Shown here in pieces: positions 46,583-55,592 of a stretch of 64,000 nucleotides of DNA. The stretch covers positions 16,414 through 80,413 of the forward strand of contig CAKUHB010000009.1 in the NCBI GenBank assembly GCA_934655875.1, given 5' to 3'. The notes under the pieces were generated by a model. It saw only the letters and a list, made by a program, of their open reading frames with translations. It did not search any database and had not been told where the DNA came from. This DNA comes from an uncultured Oscillospiraceae bacterium (lineage in GTDB: Bacteria > Bacillota > Clostridia > Oscillospirales > Oscillospiraceae). Position numbers and translations under genes: made by a program. How positions within the stretch are numbered: position 1 is the stretch's first letter; each line of letters begins with the position of its first letter.

Positions 46583-47536
46583 TCAGCGAAGCTTCATCGC
46601 CAGCCAGCCGATCACAGCGCCGGCCGACGCATTCGCGTCCAGACTGTCGATGGCCGTCTGTAGATCGCAGGCCGCCTGTAAAAGCTCCGCGCCGGAGCGG
46701 CTGGCCACCATCTGCGCGGCGCTCTGCATCGCGGTATCCAGCCCGCTGCGCTGCTCCATCGCGGCACAGACGCTCTCGCGCAGCTGCCGCAGCACCTGCG
46801 TCAGCTGCTCGCGCTTGTATTTTTCCATCGGCAGCAGCGCGCGCAGCAGCGCCATCCGGTCGCGTGCGGCATAGGCCGCCGCAAGTCCGGCCACAGCCGG
46901 GTCTTCCTCGGTCTGCAAAAGCGTCAGTGCCTGCCCCAGAAAGCCTCCCGCGCGCAGATAGGCCGCGCGCAGCGTATTTTGCGGTTTCTCCGGACAGCGC
47001 GCCTGCAAAAATGCGAGCGCTTCCGGCTCTTCGACCGGCCCCAGCTGCAATTCGGCGCAGCGGCTGCGGATCGTCGGCAGCAGCCGCTCCGCGCTCGTCG
47101 TCAGGATCAGAAACGCACCGTAATCCGGCGGCTCCTCCAGGATCTTCAGAAGCGCGTTCTGCGCGCTCTCGTTCATATCCTGCCCGCGCGGAATGATATA
47201 AATTTTGCGCAGGCCCTCGTTTGGCCGGATGAACATGTCGCTTCTGGCCGCGCGGATCGGGTCGACAGTCATGGCCTTATGCTCGGTGTCGTCGACGGTG
47301 ATGATATCGGGATGGATGCCCGCGAGCGCCTTCCGGCAGCCCGAGCAGACGCCGCACGGGACGGTTCTTTTCTCTCCGGTGCACTCCATCGCGGCGCTTA
47401 AAAGCCGGGCGAGCGTATGCCGTCCGGAGCCTTCCGGCCCGCAGATCAGGTAACTGTGCGCCACACGGCCGCTGGCAAACGCACCGGTCAGCCGCCGCTT
47501 GATCGCGTCGTTGCCCAGAAATCCGGTAAAATCCAT
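46583..47536 (-). CDS. holB: DNA polymerase III subunit delta'
   Basis: 317 residues from ATG 47536 behind AAAGGAA. Clamp-loader AAA+ fold with a modified P-loop GPEGSGRHT, zinc-module cysteines CGVCSGC and the SRC motif (T-I-R-S-R-C-A-E). N-terminal F-T-G-F-L-G-N is typical. Delta' is part of the clamp loader that places the beta clamp. It is in operon with ricT. Confidence 0.9.
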   Translation of the reverse strand: MDFTGFLGNDAIKRRLTGAFASGRVAHSYLICGPEGSGRHTLARLLSAAMECTGEKRTVPCGVCSGCRKALAGIHPDIITVDDTEHKAMTVDPIRAARSDMFIRPNEGLRKIYIIPRGQDMNESAQNALLKILEEPPDYGAFLILTTSAERLLPTIRSRCAELQLGPVEEPEALAFLQARCPEKPQNTLRAAYLRAGGFLGQALTLLQTEEDPAVAGLAAAYAARDRMALLRALLPMEKYKREQLTQVLRQLRESVCAAMEQRSGLDTAMQSAAQMVASRSGAELLQAACDLQTAIDSLDANASAGAVIGWLAMKLR

Positions 47537-47650
47537 GCTCTGCGTTCCTTTCCCGGCCAATACTTCGCCTGATAGTATAGTATAACAGATTTTTTCCCAT
47601 TCCGCCACACTTTTTTCAAAAACCGCCGTCCATGCATCGGCAGCCAAAAA

Positions 47651-47682
47651 TGACCTCCGTGCGCCGGAGCGCACGGAGGTCA
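47651..47682 (-). terminator. Terminator of the ABC transporter/kinase operon
   Basis: Perfect 14-bp stem TGACCTCCGTGCGC, four-base loop, complement; TTTTT follows on the minus strand. Confidence 0.85.
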
Positions 47683-47715
47683 AACAGGGAAAGGGTTCCC
47701 GGAGGAAAGCACAGT

Positions 47716-49494
47716 TCAGCGGTTCATAGCGGCAAAATATACCGCGCCGACCGCCTGCCCGAACTGGGCGACCGTATGGACAGGATCATGCTCCAGATCC
47801 AGCATCAGCGGTGTATAGGCCAGACTGCTGTCCGCCGCATACAGCTCCACCGGCGACTGCGAATGGACGCCCTGCTCCATCAGACGGAAGCAGTGCTCCT
47901 TCTTTACGAACCGTCCGAACAGCACACGGCTCTTGGCTGCCGGAGCCAGAATATCCTCCGCAACGTACCACGCGGCATAAAGGCAGCGTCCGATCTCCCG
48001 GAAGATCTGCTCCATCTGCGGCTGCCCTTCGCACGCCCTGGTCATCAGATACTCCAGAAGCGCCTTTCGCATATCCTTCGGCTGCATGACCACGAACAGG
48101 CCGGCATCCGTCTGCGTCAGATACCCTTCGTCAAAGAGCGCCTGATATGCTTCCGGTGCGGCTTCCGGCAGAAGACGGGCCGCAAAACGGTAAGCGCCAT
48201 ACTGGCTCGTATATTTTTGCAGTGTTCCGCTCAGGCCGGTATTGAAATTCCGGACGCTGCGGACATCGCGCGTATCATATCGTCTGGAGGGATACGCGCC
48301 GAGATCAATGATGCAGTTATAGATCTCCAGCGGGATCTGCGGTATCTCTCCGGTCTCATCGATCCAGCCGCTGCCAAGCTCTGTTCCGAGCGTATGGGCG
48401 AAGGCTCCGCTACGAACCTTCTCGCGGTGCGCAGGCTCCCACGCCCACTCAACTGCGGCTGTAAAGGCCGCCAGCGAACCGTCATTCCCGATATGGACAT
48501 GCCCGGATTCCTTGCAGAACGCCTTCAGTTGCGGCCCAAGCTGCCGGAGCTTTGCAAACTCCTGTTCATAGTCGACAGCTGCATCCCGGATCCCCTTCGT
48601 CTTGAGCGTTTCGCCGCCGACGATCATATCGTCGATGACAACATCCGGGAAGCTCACGCCGATCCCGTCGAGCAGCTTCAGCTGCACAAGCGTCTCCAGC
48701 TGCTCCAGAAGCGGCTGCATCTGCTCGACCGGCGCATCCTTTTCCAGCAGCTTTGCAAGCAGCGACTGCTGCTCCGGTGTCTGTGCGTCCGGAAGACTCA
48801 GCGCCGCCCGGATGATCCTGACCAGCAGCAGAACCGGAGCCGTCAGCTGCGCGCACGTTGTAAATGCCGCCGGGTTCCAGTCAAACTCCTTCACGGCGCA
48901 GATTCTTCCGTTTTTTGCGCCTACAAGCTTAATATCCGTGCCGCCGATGTCGACGCCGCAGTACAGTCCCGTCTGTGCAGACACGACCGCCCTGCAAAAG
49001 ACCTCCGCGGCATCCGCCTTTTGCGGCTGTTCAGCCTTGGCCGGCGCGTGTGCTTCATGGGAAATGGCAAAGCGAAATGGCGCTTTTCCCACCGCAGCAT
49101 TGACGCGATCCGTCACATTCAGGCATTTTCCGTAGCCGGTTCGCTCCGCACGCGGCGTATCGATCATAAAATCGCGGTTCAGATCCCGCAGCAGGCGCTG
49201 CGCCTGCCTGTCGTCATCGCCGACGCTCAGCTGCATGCTCGCGCCGCCAAGTGTGCAGATCACATTATAGATCCGCGCATAGACATAGTCCTGCAAAAAT
49301 GCGAACGCCTGCGTATCCGCTTCATCGATCACCGGTGTCCGAATCTCAAACTGCTTTTCTCCGCCGAGCGTCAGATGGAGCGTGCAGCGGATCACGCACG
49401 GCTCACCGGAAAAGCACTGCATGACCTCATCCATGTACACGCTTTCATCCCGGTTGGCACGATCTAAAAACTCCTGAAGCATGTGTTTTTTCAT
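47716..49494 (-). CDS. ROK/ASKHA-like sugar kinase homologue
   Basis: 592 residues from ATG 49494 behind GGAGA. Residues 1-175 match nothing I recognise. From about 183 the ASKHA phosphate-1 loop appears: G-V-D-I-G-G-T-D-I-K-L-V. G-V-S-F-P-D-V-V-I (about 295), H-I-G-N-D-G-S-L-A-A-F (about 355) and G-T-E-L-G-S-G-W-I (about 395) follow, as in ROK kinases and regulators. It is much longer than ROK glucokinases (about 320) and has no ROK zinc motif or DNA-binding domain. It is last after permease, lipoprotein and ATPase genes, so phosphorylation of the imported compound is likely. Substrate unknown. Confidence 0.75.
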   Translation of the reverse strand: MKKHMLQEFLDRANRDESVYMDEVMQCFSGEPCVIRCTLHLTLGGEKQFEIRTPVIDEADTQAFAFLQDYVYARIYNVICTLGGASMQLSVGDDDRQAQRLLRDLNRDFMIDTPRAERTGYGKCLNVTDRVNAAVGKAPFRFAISHEAHAPAKAEQPQKADAAEVFCRAVVSAQTGLYCGVDIGGTDIKLVGAKNGRICAVKEFDWNPAAFTTCAQLTAPVLLLVRIIRAALSLPDAQTPEQQSLLAKLLEKDAPVEQMQPLLEQLETLVQLKLLDGIGVSFPDVVIDDMIVGGETLKTKGIRDAAVDYEQEFAKLRQLGPQLKAFCKESGHVHIGNDGSLAAFTAAVEWAWEPAHREKVRSGAFAHTLGTELGSGWIDETGEIPQIPLEIYNCIIDLGAYPSRRYDTRDVRSVRNFNTGLSGTLQKYTSQYGAYRFAARLLPEAAPEAYQALFDEGYLTQTDAGLFVVMQPKDMRKALLEYLMTRACEGQPQMEQIFREIGRCLYAAWYVAEDILAPAAKSRVLFGRFVKKEHCFRLMEQGVHSQSPVELYAADSSLAYTPLMLDLEHDPVHTVAQFGQAVGAVYFAAMNR

Positions 49495-49542
49495 GTATAT
49501 TCTCCGATTTTCTTCCATTTTCAGGGTCAAATTTGTATAGCA

Positions 49543-49575
49543 ATGGCCGGTGTCCCATTCTGCGACACCGGCCAT
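49543..49575 (-). repeat. Intercistronic hairpin between ABC ATPase and kinase genes
   Basis: Perfect 12-bp stem ATGGCCGGTGTC, nine-base loop, complement. No T-run after it on the minus strand; likely a partial terminator or mRNA stabiliser. Confidence 0.6.
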
Positions 49576-49604
49576 CTGTCTCCGGTCTGTCCGGCTGCGC
49601 TGCA

Positions 49605-51089
49605 TTAGTCGCGATACTTTGCAGCGTAGCTCATAATCAGTTCCTCGCTAAATTCCGACTTCTCCAGCACGCCTGTCAGCTTGCCTTCATTCAGCACCGC
49701 GATCCTGTCGCAGACGCCGATCAGCTCCGGCAGCTCACTGGAAACCATCAGGATCGAGAGACCGCTTTCCACCAGCCTGTTCAGGATCTCATAGATCTCG
49801 TGCTTCGCACCGACGTCAACGCCGCGTGTCGGTTCGTCGATCAGCAGGATCTTGCAGTTGGATGCGATCCATCTTGCGACGACGACCTTCTGCTGGTTGC
49901 CGCCCGACATGTTGTTTGTCACGATCTTCGGATTGCCCGGGCGGATGTGCAGCTCGTCAATGTATTTCTGCGTCTCCTTCAGGCAGGCCGCCGGTGAGAT
50001 CCTGCCGAACTTGTTCATATATTGGGAAAGTGCCGGCAGTGTCAGGTTGAAAATCATATTCTGCTTGAGAAGCAGTCCCTGCGTCTTCCGTTCCTCCGGT
50101 ACGATCCCGAGCCCGCTGTCCAGCGCCTGCCGGACATTTTTAAAGTGAACCGGCTTGCCGTACAGCTCGATCTCGCCGGAATCGATCGGGTCTGCCGCAA
50201 TGATCGCACGGAGCGTCTCCGTCCGGCCCGCGCCGGCCAATCCTGCCAGGCCCAGAATTTCTCCTCTGTGGAGCTCCAGGGAGACATGATCCAGCGCGCC
50301 CTTCCGGCAGAGATCCGTCACCTTCAGGACCGTCTCGCCGATCTTACTGCTGCGCTTCGGGTATATATCGCCAACCTCTCTGCCGACCATTTTGTTGATC
50401 AGCAGATCAATGTTGTAATCTTCTACGTTTCCGTTTTCGACCAGGCAGCCGTCACGCATGATCGTGACCGTCGTGCACAGCTCGAAAATCTCTTTCATTC
50501 TGTGGGAGATGTAAATAAAGCCAATGCCCTCGCCTGCCAGCTGATGCACGAGCCGGAAAAGGCCCTCCAGCTCGCTCTCCGCCAGAACAGCCGTCGGCTC
50601 GTCCAGCACGACGATCTTCGCATTTCGGGAAAGTGCCTTTGCAATTTCGACCATCTGGCGCTTCGCCACGCTCAGATTGAGCAGGCGGTCGGTCGCCTTG
50701 ACCGGCAGATCCAGCCGGTCGAGCAGCGCCTGCGCGTCCTGATCCATTTTCTTGTAATCGATCTTACCAAACCGGTTTACCGGCATCCTGCCGTGGAAGA
50801 TATTCTCCGCGACCGTAAAATGCGGCAGCAGCATCATTTCCTGATAGATGACGGCCACACCCTTTTTGATCATCAGAGCCGGATTCGGCGATTCGATCTT
50901 TTCATCGTCGATCCAGATCTCTCCCTGATCCAGCGTATATGCGCCGGAGAGAATTTTGATCAGCGTCGATTTACCGGCGCCGTTCTCGCCGACAAGCGCA
51001 CGAATTTCTCCACGCTCCAGTGTGATGGAAACATCGTCCAATGATTTGACGCCGGGAAATTCTTTTGTAATATGGTTCATCCTAAGCAT
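49605..51089 (-). CDS. Sugar-type ABC transporter ATP-binding protein (two domains)
   Basis: 494 residues, RbsA/MglA class. First domain: Walker A GENGAGKST (about 35-43), signature L-S-V-A-K-R-Q and Walker B I-V-V-L-D-E-P-T. Second domain: degenerate Walker A G-L-A-G-A-G-R-T-E, signature M-S-G-G-N-Q-Q-K and Walker B I-L-L-I-D-E-P-T-R-G-V-D. A degenerate second P-loop is normal in this class. It powers uptake with the permease and lipoprotein encoded upstream. Confidence 0.93.
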   Translation of the reverse strand: MLRMNHITKEFPGVKSLDDVSITLERGEIRALVGENGAGKSTLIKILSGAYTLDQGEIWIDDEKIESPNPALMIKKGVAVIYQEMMLLPHFTVAENIFHGRMPVNRFGKIDYKKMDQDAQALLDRLDLPVKATDRLLNLSVAKRQMVEIAKALSRNAKIVVLDEPTAVLAESELEGLFRLVHQLAGEGIGFIYISHRMKEIFELCTTVTIMRDGCLVENGNVEDYNIDLLINKMVGREVGDIYPKRSSKIGETVLKVTDLCRKGALDHVSLELHRGEILGLAGLAGAGRTETLRAIIAADPIDSGEIELYGKPVHFKNVRQALDSGLGIVPEERKTQGLLLKQNMIFNLTLPALSQYMNKFGRISPAACLKETQKYIDELHIRPGNPKIVTNNMSGGNQQKVVVARWIASNCKILLIDEPTRGVDVGAKHEIYEILNRLVESGLSILMVSSELPELIGVCDRIAVLNEGKLTGVLEKSEFSEELIMSYAAKYRD

Positions 51090-51135
51090 GGTCTATTCCA
51101 TCACTTTCTTCAGTTTCTCCAGACTGACGTCTGGG

Positions 51136-51172
51136 GCATGGGAAGCCGGGCGTCTGCCCGGACTTCCCATGC
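51136..51172 (-). repeat. Strong hairpin between binding-protein and ATPase genes
   Basis: GCATGGGAAG pairs with CTTCCCATGC, with an inner CCGGGC/GCCCGG stem. No T-run follows. Hairpins in this position often raise binding-protein mRNA over downstream genes. Confidence 0.65.
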
Positions 51173-51203
51173 GGATACAAAAGGCTATTACCCCTTCAGC
51201 AGC

Positions 51204-52244
51204 TTATTGCAGGCCGGTGCCCAGATACTCGTCGACGTTCTCGGCGCTGACCAGCGTCGGCTGGCACCAGACTTCCTTGTCGACCGCTTCGCCGGTCAGG
51301 ATGCCGTAAGCAGCGATCACGCCTTCCGGAGCCATCGTCGGGTAGATGATATCGAACGCCATGATGCCGTCCTTGACCATCTGGAACGCAGCTTCTTCGC
51401 CGTCCATGCCGCAGACGAGGATGCCTTCGTTGTCGCGGCCGGCTGCCTTCAGCGTCTCGAGCGCGCCATAGGCCATAACATCATTGTGCGCATAGATTGC
51501 CTGAATCTCGCCGGTGCCGTACTTCTGGAGCATGTCCTCCATGTAGGTCGCAGCTTCTGCGGAGTTGTAGTTGCAGTCCTTGGCATCGATGATCTTGATG
51601 TCCGGATACTTCTCGGCCATGCGCTCCTCAAAGCCATACTGACGGCCGTATGTCGCAGAAGCGCCGTAGGTGCCGCAGCACTCGATGACGTTGCCCTTGC
51701 CGCCCAGCATCTCGGCGAGCTTGTCGGCAGCCATCTGGCCCATGAGATAGTTGTCAGCAACGACCTTGCAGGTGACGTCGCACAGGACAGTACGATCCAG
51801 CGTGACAACGGGGATCCCTGCGTCCATGGCCGCCTGGCAGGCGTCGGTCAGACCGTCCTCGGTCAGCGGAGAGACCATGATGAGGTCAACACCTGCAGCG
51901 ATCAGGTCTTCGATGTTGGAGGCCTGCGTCGCAGCGTCGTCATGCGCATCCGTCTGCAGGAACTCAATGTTGGGATAGTGCTCTTTTGCATAGGCAATGT
52001 TGTCTTCCATCATGGCGATGGTAAAGGCAACATCGGAGCCACGCTGCGCGTAGCCAATCGTAAACGTGTCCTTGCTCTCAGTCTCCGCATCCTCCGCTGC
52101 CGGAGCGTCCGCGGTTTCTTCGGCTTTCGGTTCTTCCGTGTTGGCCGCCGCAGTGTCTTCGGCAGCGGCGGGCTTGCTTGCCGCGCAGGCCGCAAGACCG
52201 GCGACCATCAGAACAGCAAGAATAAGCGCGATCAGTTTCTTCAT
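51204..52244 (-). CDS. Sugar-type ABC transporter substrate-binding lipoprotein
   Basis: 346 residues. Lipoprotein signal peptide MKKLIALILAVLMVAGLAAC with the lipid-carrying Cys20, then an Ala/Glu linker (21-58) and a periplasmic-binding-protein type 1 fold (about 60-346): F-T-I-G-Y-A-Q-R-G-S-D, V-T-L-D-R-T-V, A-I-Y-A-H-N-D-V-M-A-Y-G. It resembles the ribose/galactose-type (Peripla_BP_4) group. The ligand cannot be read from sequence. It is encoded between permease and ATPase. Confidence 0.92.
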   Translation of the reverse strand: MKKLIALILAVLMVAGLAACAASKPAAAEDTAAANTEEPKAEETADAPAAEDAETESKDTFTIGYAQRGSDVAFTIAMMEDNIAYAKEHYPNIEFLQTDAHDDAATQASNIEDLIAAGVDLIMVSPLTEDGLTDACQAAMDAGIPVVTLDRTVLCDVTCKVVADNYLMGQMAADKLAEMLGGKGNVIECCGTYGASATYGRQYGFEERMAEKYPDIKIIDAKDCNYNSAEAATYMEDMLQKYGTGEIQAIYAHNDVMAYGALETLKAAGRDNEGILVCGMDGEEAAFQMVKDGIMAFDIIYPTMAPEGVIAAYGILTGEAVDKEVWCQPTLVSAENVDEYLGTGLQ

Positions 52245-52308
52245 TTTTTTGATTCCTCCATTTTGTTTTTTCTATGTTTCACGCAGTTATGCGGGCATAG
52301 ACGTCCGG

Positions 52309-53271
52309 TTATTTTTTTCTCTGAGAGAGGTTGCTGATCAGAACTGCCAGAATGATGATGATACCCTGCACCATATCCTGCATGTAGGAGTTGATGCCGC
52401 GCAGATTCATGATATTGGACAGAAGCGTAAGCAGGCATGCGCCGAGCAGCGTGCCGACGATCGAGCCTGCGCCGCCCATCGTGGAGATGCCGCCGATATA
52501 GCACATGGAAAGCGCCTTCATTTCGTAGGCCTCACCGGCAGTCGGATCTGCCGAGGTCAGCTTGGACGTCAGCACAAGCGCGGAGATGAACGAAGCAAAG
52601 CCGGTCAGCATGAAGCAGATCAACTCGGTCTTATGGGTGTTGATACCGTTCAGGCGGGCTGCTTCGCGGTTATCGCCGATCGCGTAGACATTGCGTCCGA
52701 AGCGCGTATAGCGCAGCACATACAGGCAGACAAAGAACAGAACCAGGAACAGAATGACAGAGAAGGGAACAAAGCCGACATAACCCTGGCCGATGAAGGA
52801 GATATCCGTACCCGTGGCGCGCCAGTTCTGCGGTGCGCCGTTGGAGATGTACTTCGCCAGACCGCGGAGCGCAGTCATGGAGCCGAGCGTCATAATGAAC
52901 GGAGCAAGCCGTCCCTTGGTGATGCCAATGCCGTTCAGCAGGCCGACCACGAGCGAGGTGACCGCCGCGATGGGAATGGCAAGGAACGGGCTCATGCCGC
53001 CCTTGAGCATCTGCGCGATCATCATGCTGTAGAGCGCGACCTGCGAACCAACGGACAGATCCACGCCGCCGGTCAGGCAGACAAACGTCATGGCAAGCGC
53101 AATAATGCCGTTGATGGAAACCTGCCGCATGACATTGATGATGTTGCCGGACGTGGCGAATTTATTGCTTGCGATGCATCCAAGTGCAAATACGATGATC
53201 AGCGCCCAGAGGACTCCGAGGGAACCCATTTTCTTCAGAAAGGCGTTGTTTTTTCCCTGTACTTTATTCAT
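52309..53271 (-). CDS. Sugar-type ABC transporter permease
   Basis: 320 residues with eight to ten membrane helices; RbsC family. The signature L-T-G-G-V-D-L-S-V-G-S (about 66-76) and the cytoplasmic E-A-x-x-L-N-G-I-N (about 200-210) are intact. Unusually it is first in the transporter operon rather than after the ATPase. A clear extended -10 and a shared 14-bp box lie upstream. Confidence 0.92.
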   Translation of the reverse strand: MNKVQGKNNAFLKKMGSLGVLWALIIVFALGCIASNKFATSGNIINVMRQVSINGIIALAMTFVCLTGGVDLSVGSQVALYSMMIAQMLKGGMSPFLAIPIAAVTSLVVGLLNGIGITKGRLAPFIMTLGSMTALRGLAKYISNGAPQNWRATGTDISFIGQGYVGFVPFSVILFLVLFFVCLYVLRYTRFGRNVYAIGDNREAARLNGINTHKTELICFMLTGFASFISALVLTSKLTSADPTAGEAYEMKALSMCYIGGISTMGGAGSIVGTLLGACLLTLLSNIMNLRGINSYMQDMVQGIIIILAVLISNLSQRKK

Positions 53272-53324
53272 TATTCCTTTATTCCTCCGACTTCTTCTGT
53301 TGCTTTTTGTTGTTTCTGACTGAT

Positions 53325-53384
53325 ATTATACCATGGGACGCCTGGCTTGAAGACTCAGGTTTTCCGCGAAAAGGTGGACAAATC
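53325..53384 (-). promoter_or_regulatory. Promoter of the ABC transporter operon with 14-bp box
   Basis: Minus strand: extended -10 TGGTATAAT (53325-53333) with a poor -35, and the box GATTTGTCCACCTT (53371-53384) whose edge is 37 bp upstream of the TGG. The same box and extended -10 recur at 61325-61385. The weak -35 suggests an activator. Confidence 0.65.
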
Positions 53385-53422
53385 TGACCCATCCCTTTCT
53401 CCGGCAGCCATCGTTCTGCCGC

Positions 53423-53773
53423 CTATCTGTGCAGCAGGACGATGGCAAGCATCCGCATGGGAACGTCCGCATCATTTTCAACGCTGTGGCTGCCGCCGTC
53501 CGGGCAATAGTGGACATCCCCGGCATGCAGCTGCTCCATACGGCCGCCGTCGCAGACGCGCGCGCTTCCCTCCAGAATATAATAGAGCTCTGCTTCGCCT
53601 GTGTGCGTATGCATCCCAATGCTGTCGCCGGGCGCGAAGGTAAAAATGTCGCAGACCGGCGCAATGCCTTCTGTCTGCTCCAGCGTCAGCAGCTTTTGAA
53701 TGAAAAGCGTTCCTTTTCCGTTCTGCGCATTTTGCTCTGTACGGACTGGCATCTGTGTTTCATGTACGACCAT
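53423..53773 (-). CDS. Small cupin-domain protein
   Basis: 116 residues. One cupin barrel: F-A-P-G-D-S-I-G-M-H-T-H-T-G-E-A-E-L-Y-Y (about 47-66) gives the metal-binding H-x-H and E, and G-D-V-H-Y-C-P-D-G-G-S-H gives the last His. It may bind a sugar or metal, or act as an isomerase. It overlaps the AraC gene by 14 bases, so the two are co-translated. Confidence 0.82.
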   Translation of the reverse strand: MVVHETQMPVRTEQNAQNGKGTLFIQKLLTLEQTEGIAPVCDIFTFAPGDSIGMHTHTGEAELYYILEGSARVCDGGRMEQLHAGDVHYCPDGGSHSVENDADVPMRMLAIVLLHR

Positions 53774-54617
53774 TTCCGTTCTCCCCCTTCAGAAGCTCGG
53801 TGTATTTTTGCCGGTATTCCCTCGGGCACAGACCCGTTTCCATTTTGAATACCCGGCTGAAATATTTGGGATCCCGAAACCCAACGCTGATCGCGATCTC
53901 CTCGATGTTGTCATCGGTCGCGATCAGCGCGTGGCGCGCCAGGTTGACCCGGCAGCTGCGAATATAACTCAACGGCGGCATCCCGATCCGCTGGCGGAAC
54001 GATCTTGTCAGATGCGACGGGGAAACAAATACCGCTGCCGCAAGCTGCTCCACCGTCAGCTCCTCCGGCAGATGATCCCGGATATAGCTCATGCACCGGC
54101 CGACAAAATCCAGCCGCAGCCGCTCTGTGTTTTCAAAATAGCGCTGCATTTTGATGTACAGCACCGCAATATACGCCTGTAGGACGCGTTCACAGTCGCT
54201 TTGCTGCTGCTTTTCTTCGCGATAGATCTGTTCCATCAGCCAGCGGATCGAGCCGTCGTCGTCGGAGATCTCAAACGACGTTTCCAGCTTGGTCTCGCTC
54301 TGCGCCTTGATGCCAAGACACAGGATCTCCTGATGATCCTGCATATCCACGATCTCCTGGTGTACCACCGATCTGGGATATACGATCAGGTTATAAAACC
54401 CTTTGCTGAACTTCTTGCCGGGCACATCGATCTGCATTTTGCCGTCAAGAATATAGATCAGCTCCATGTAATTATGGTTGTGCCGGTTCAGATTCCAGAC
54501 GCAGCTTTTTTCATCCATCCGCTCGCAGAAAACCAGCTTTGCTGTGCTCGTATCCGTTGACTTGAGGTGTTCATAGATCCTCTGAAAGTCCTCATGAAAT
54601 CCATATAATTCCTTCAT
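53760..54617 (-). CDS. AraC-family transcriptional regulator
   Basis: 285 residues. N-terminal cupin-type sensor domain (H-N-H-N-Y-M-E-L-I-Y-I-L-D-G, about 46-60) and a C-terminal AraC double helix-turn-helix (about 180-275) with L-T-V-E-Q-L-A-A-A-V-F-V-S-P-S-H-L-T-R and F-R-D-P-K-Y-F-S-R-V-F-K. It sits between the glycyl radical enzyme genes and the transporter genes and is the obvious candidate to bind the box found at 53371 and 61372. Confidence 0.92.
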   Translation of the reverse strand: MKELYGFHEDFQRIYEHLKSTDTSTAKLVFCERMDEKSCVWNLNRHNHNYMELIYILDGKMQIDVPGKKFSKGFYNLIVYPRSVVHQEIVDMQDHQEILCLGIKAQSETKLETSFEISDDDGSIRWLMEQIYREEKQQQSDCERVLQAYIAVLYIKMQRYFENTERLRLDFVGRCMSYIRDHLPEELTVEQLAAAVFVSPSHLTRSFRQRIGMPPLSYIRSCRVNLARHALIATDDNIEEIAISVGFRDPKYFSRVFKMETGLCPREYRQKYTELLKGENGNGRT

Positions 54618-54680
54618 CTGCCCTCCTGTTTTTCAGTGCAAATTTGAGTGTTTTATTATGAATCGAATGAGGCTCAATGT

Positions 54681-55592
54681 CTATGGTTCGGTTTTTCCAA
54701 TTACGCGGATTCCTCTTCCCTCGACCACACGCTGCATCGCTGCAAGCTCCGTCTTTGTAAACGGCTGTACGTCAGGCGCGATCGGGTACGTTTTTCCCAT
54801 CAGGCGGTATTTTCCGGGTGCAAGCGGGTTATAGTTCATCAGTTCCATCGGGATATCCGCACGCACGGACGCGACAAACGCCGCAATTGCGTCCAGATTT
54901 TCCGCCGTGGCCGTCATCCCTGGAATGAGCGGCGTGCGCACAAGGATCTGTTCACGGCACTGCGCCAGCGTCCGGAAGTTATCAAGGATCACATGATTCT
55001 CAACGCCCGTCAGCTGCCTGTGCTGCAAGGGATCCAGACACTTGAGATCCACAATAAACTGATCCACCAGCGGCAGAAACTGCCGCCATACCTCCGGGCT
55101 GCAATACATACAGCTCTCCATGCCCGTATGCAGGCCGCGCGCCTTCAGCAGCCGCAGCAGCTCCAGCGCGAACGCCGGCTGAAACGTCGGTTCGCCGCCC
55201 GAAAGCGTCACGCCGCCGCCGGAAGCCGTGTAGAAGACCGCGTCCGAGGAAACCTGCTCCGCGATCTCTTCCGCAGACACGCGGCGGCCGTCATAGCAGA
55301 GCGCCGTTGTGCTGCAAGTCTCCACGCACTGGCCGCAGCCGGTGCAGCGCGCCGGATCGATCCATGCATCCGCCTGCGCCCGCACTGCGCCGTGCGGGCA
55401 GCTCTGCACGCACTGGCCGCAGCCGATACATTTTGCCGGGAAGTGCCAGATCTGCGGGCTTGCGGAAAGTCCCTCCGGGTTGTGACACCACTTGCAGCGC
55501 AGCGGGCAGCCCTTCAGAAAAACCGTTGTCCGGATCCCCGGCCCGTCATGGATAGCAAAGGTCTTGACGTCAAAAATCACGCCTTCGGTCAT
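54681..55592 (-). CDS. Glycyl-radical enzyme activating enzyme (radical SAM) 1
   Basis: 303 residues. Radical SAM motif C29-x3-C33-x2-C36 (GCPLRCKWC), then two ferredoxin-type clusters (CIGCGQCVQSCP, CTGCGQCVETC), the layout of activases for dehydratase/lyase-type glycyl radical enzymes. G-G-V-T-L-S-G-G-E-P is the SAM-binding GGE motif. It installs the glycyl radical on the enzyme encoded just upstream; start and stop overlap by four bases. Confidence 0.93.
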   Translation of the reverse strand: MTEGVIFDVKTFAIHDGPGIRTTVFLKGCPLRCKWCHNPEGLSASPQIWHFPAKCIGCGQCVQSCPHGAVRAQADAWIDPARCTGCGQCVETCSTTALCYDGRRVSAEEIAEQVSSDAVFYTASGGGVTLSGGEPTFQPAFALELLRLLKARGLHTGMESCMYCSPEVWRQFLPLVDQFIVDLKCLDPLQHRQLTGVENHVILDNFRTLAQCREQILVRTPLIPGMTATAENLDAIAAFVASVRADIPMELMNYNPLAPGKYRLMGKTYPIAPDVQPFTKTELAAMQRVVEGRGIRVIGKTEP

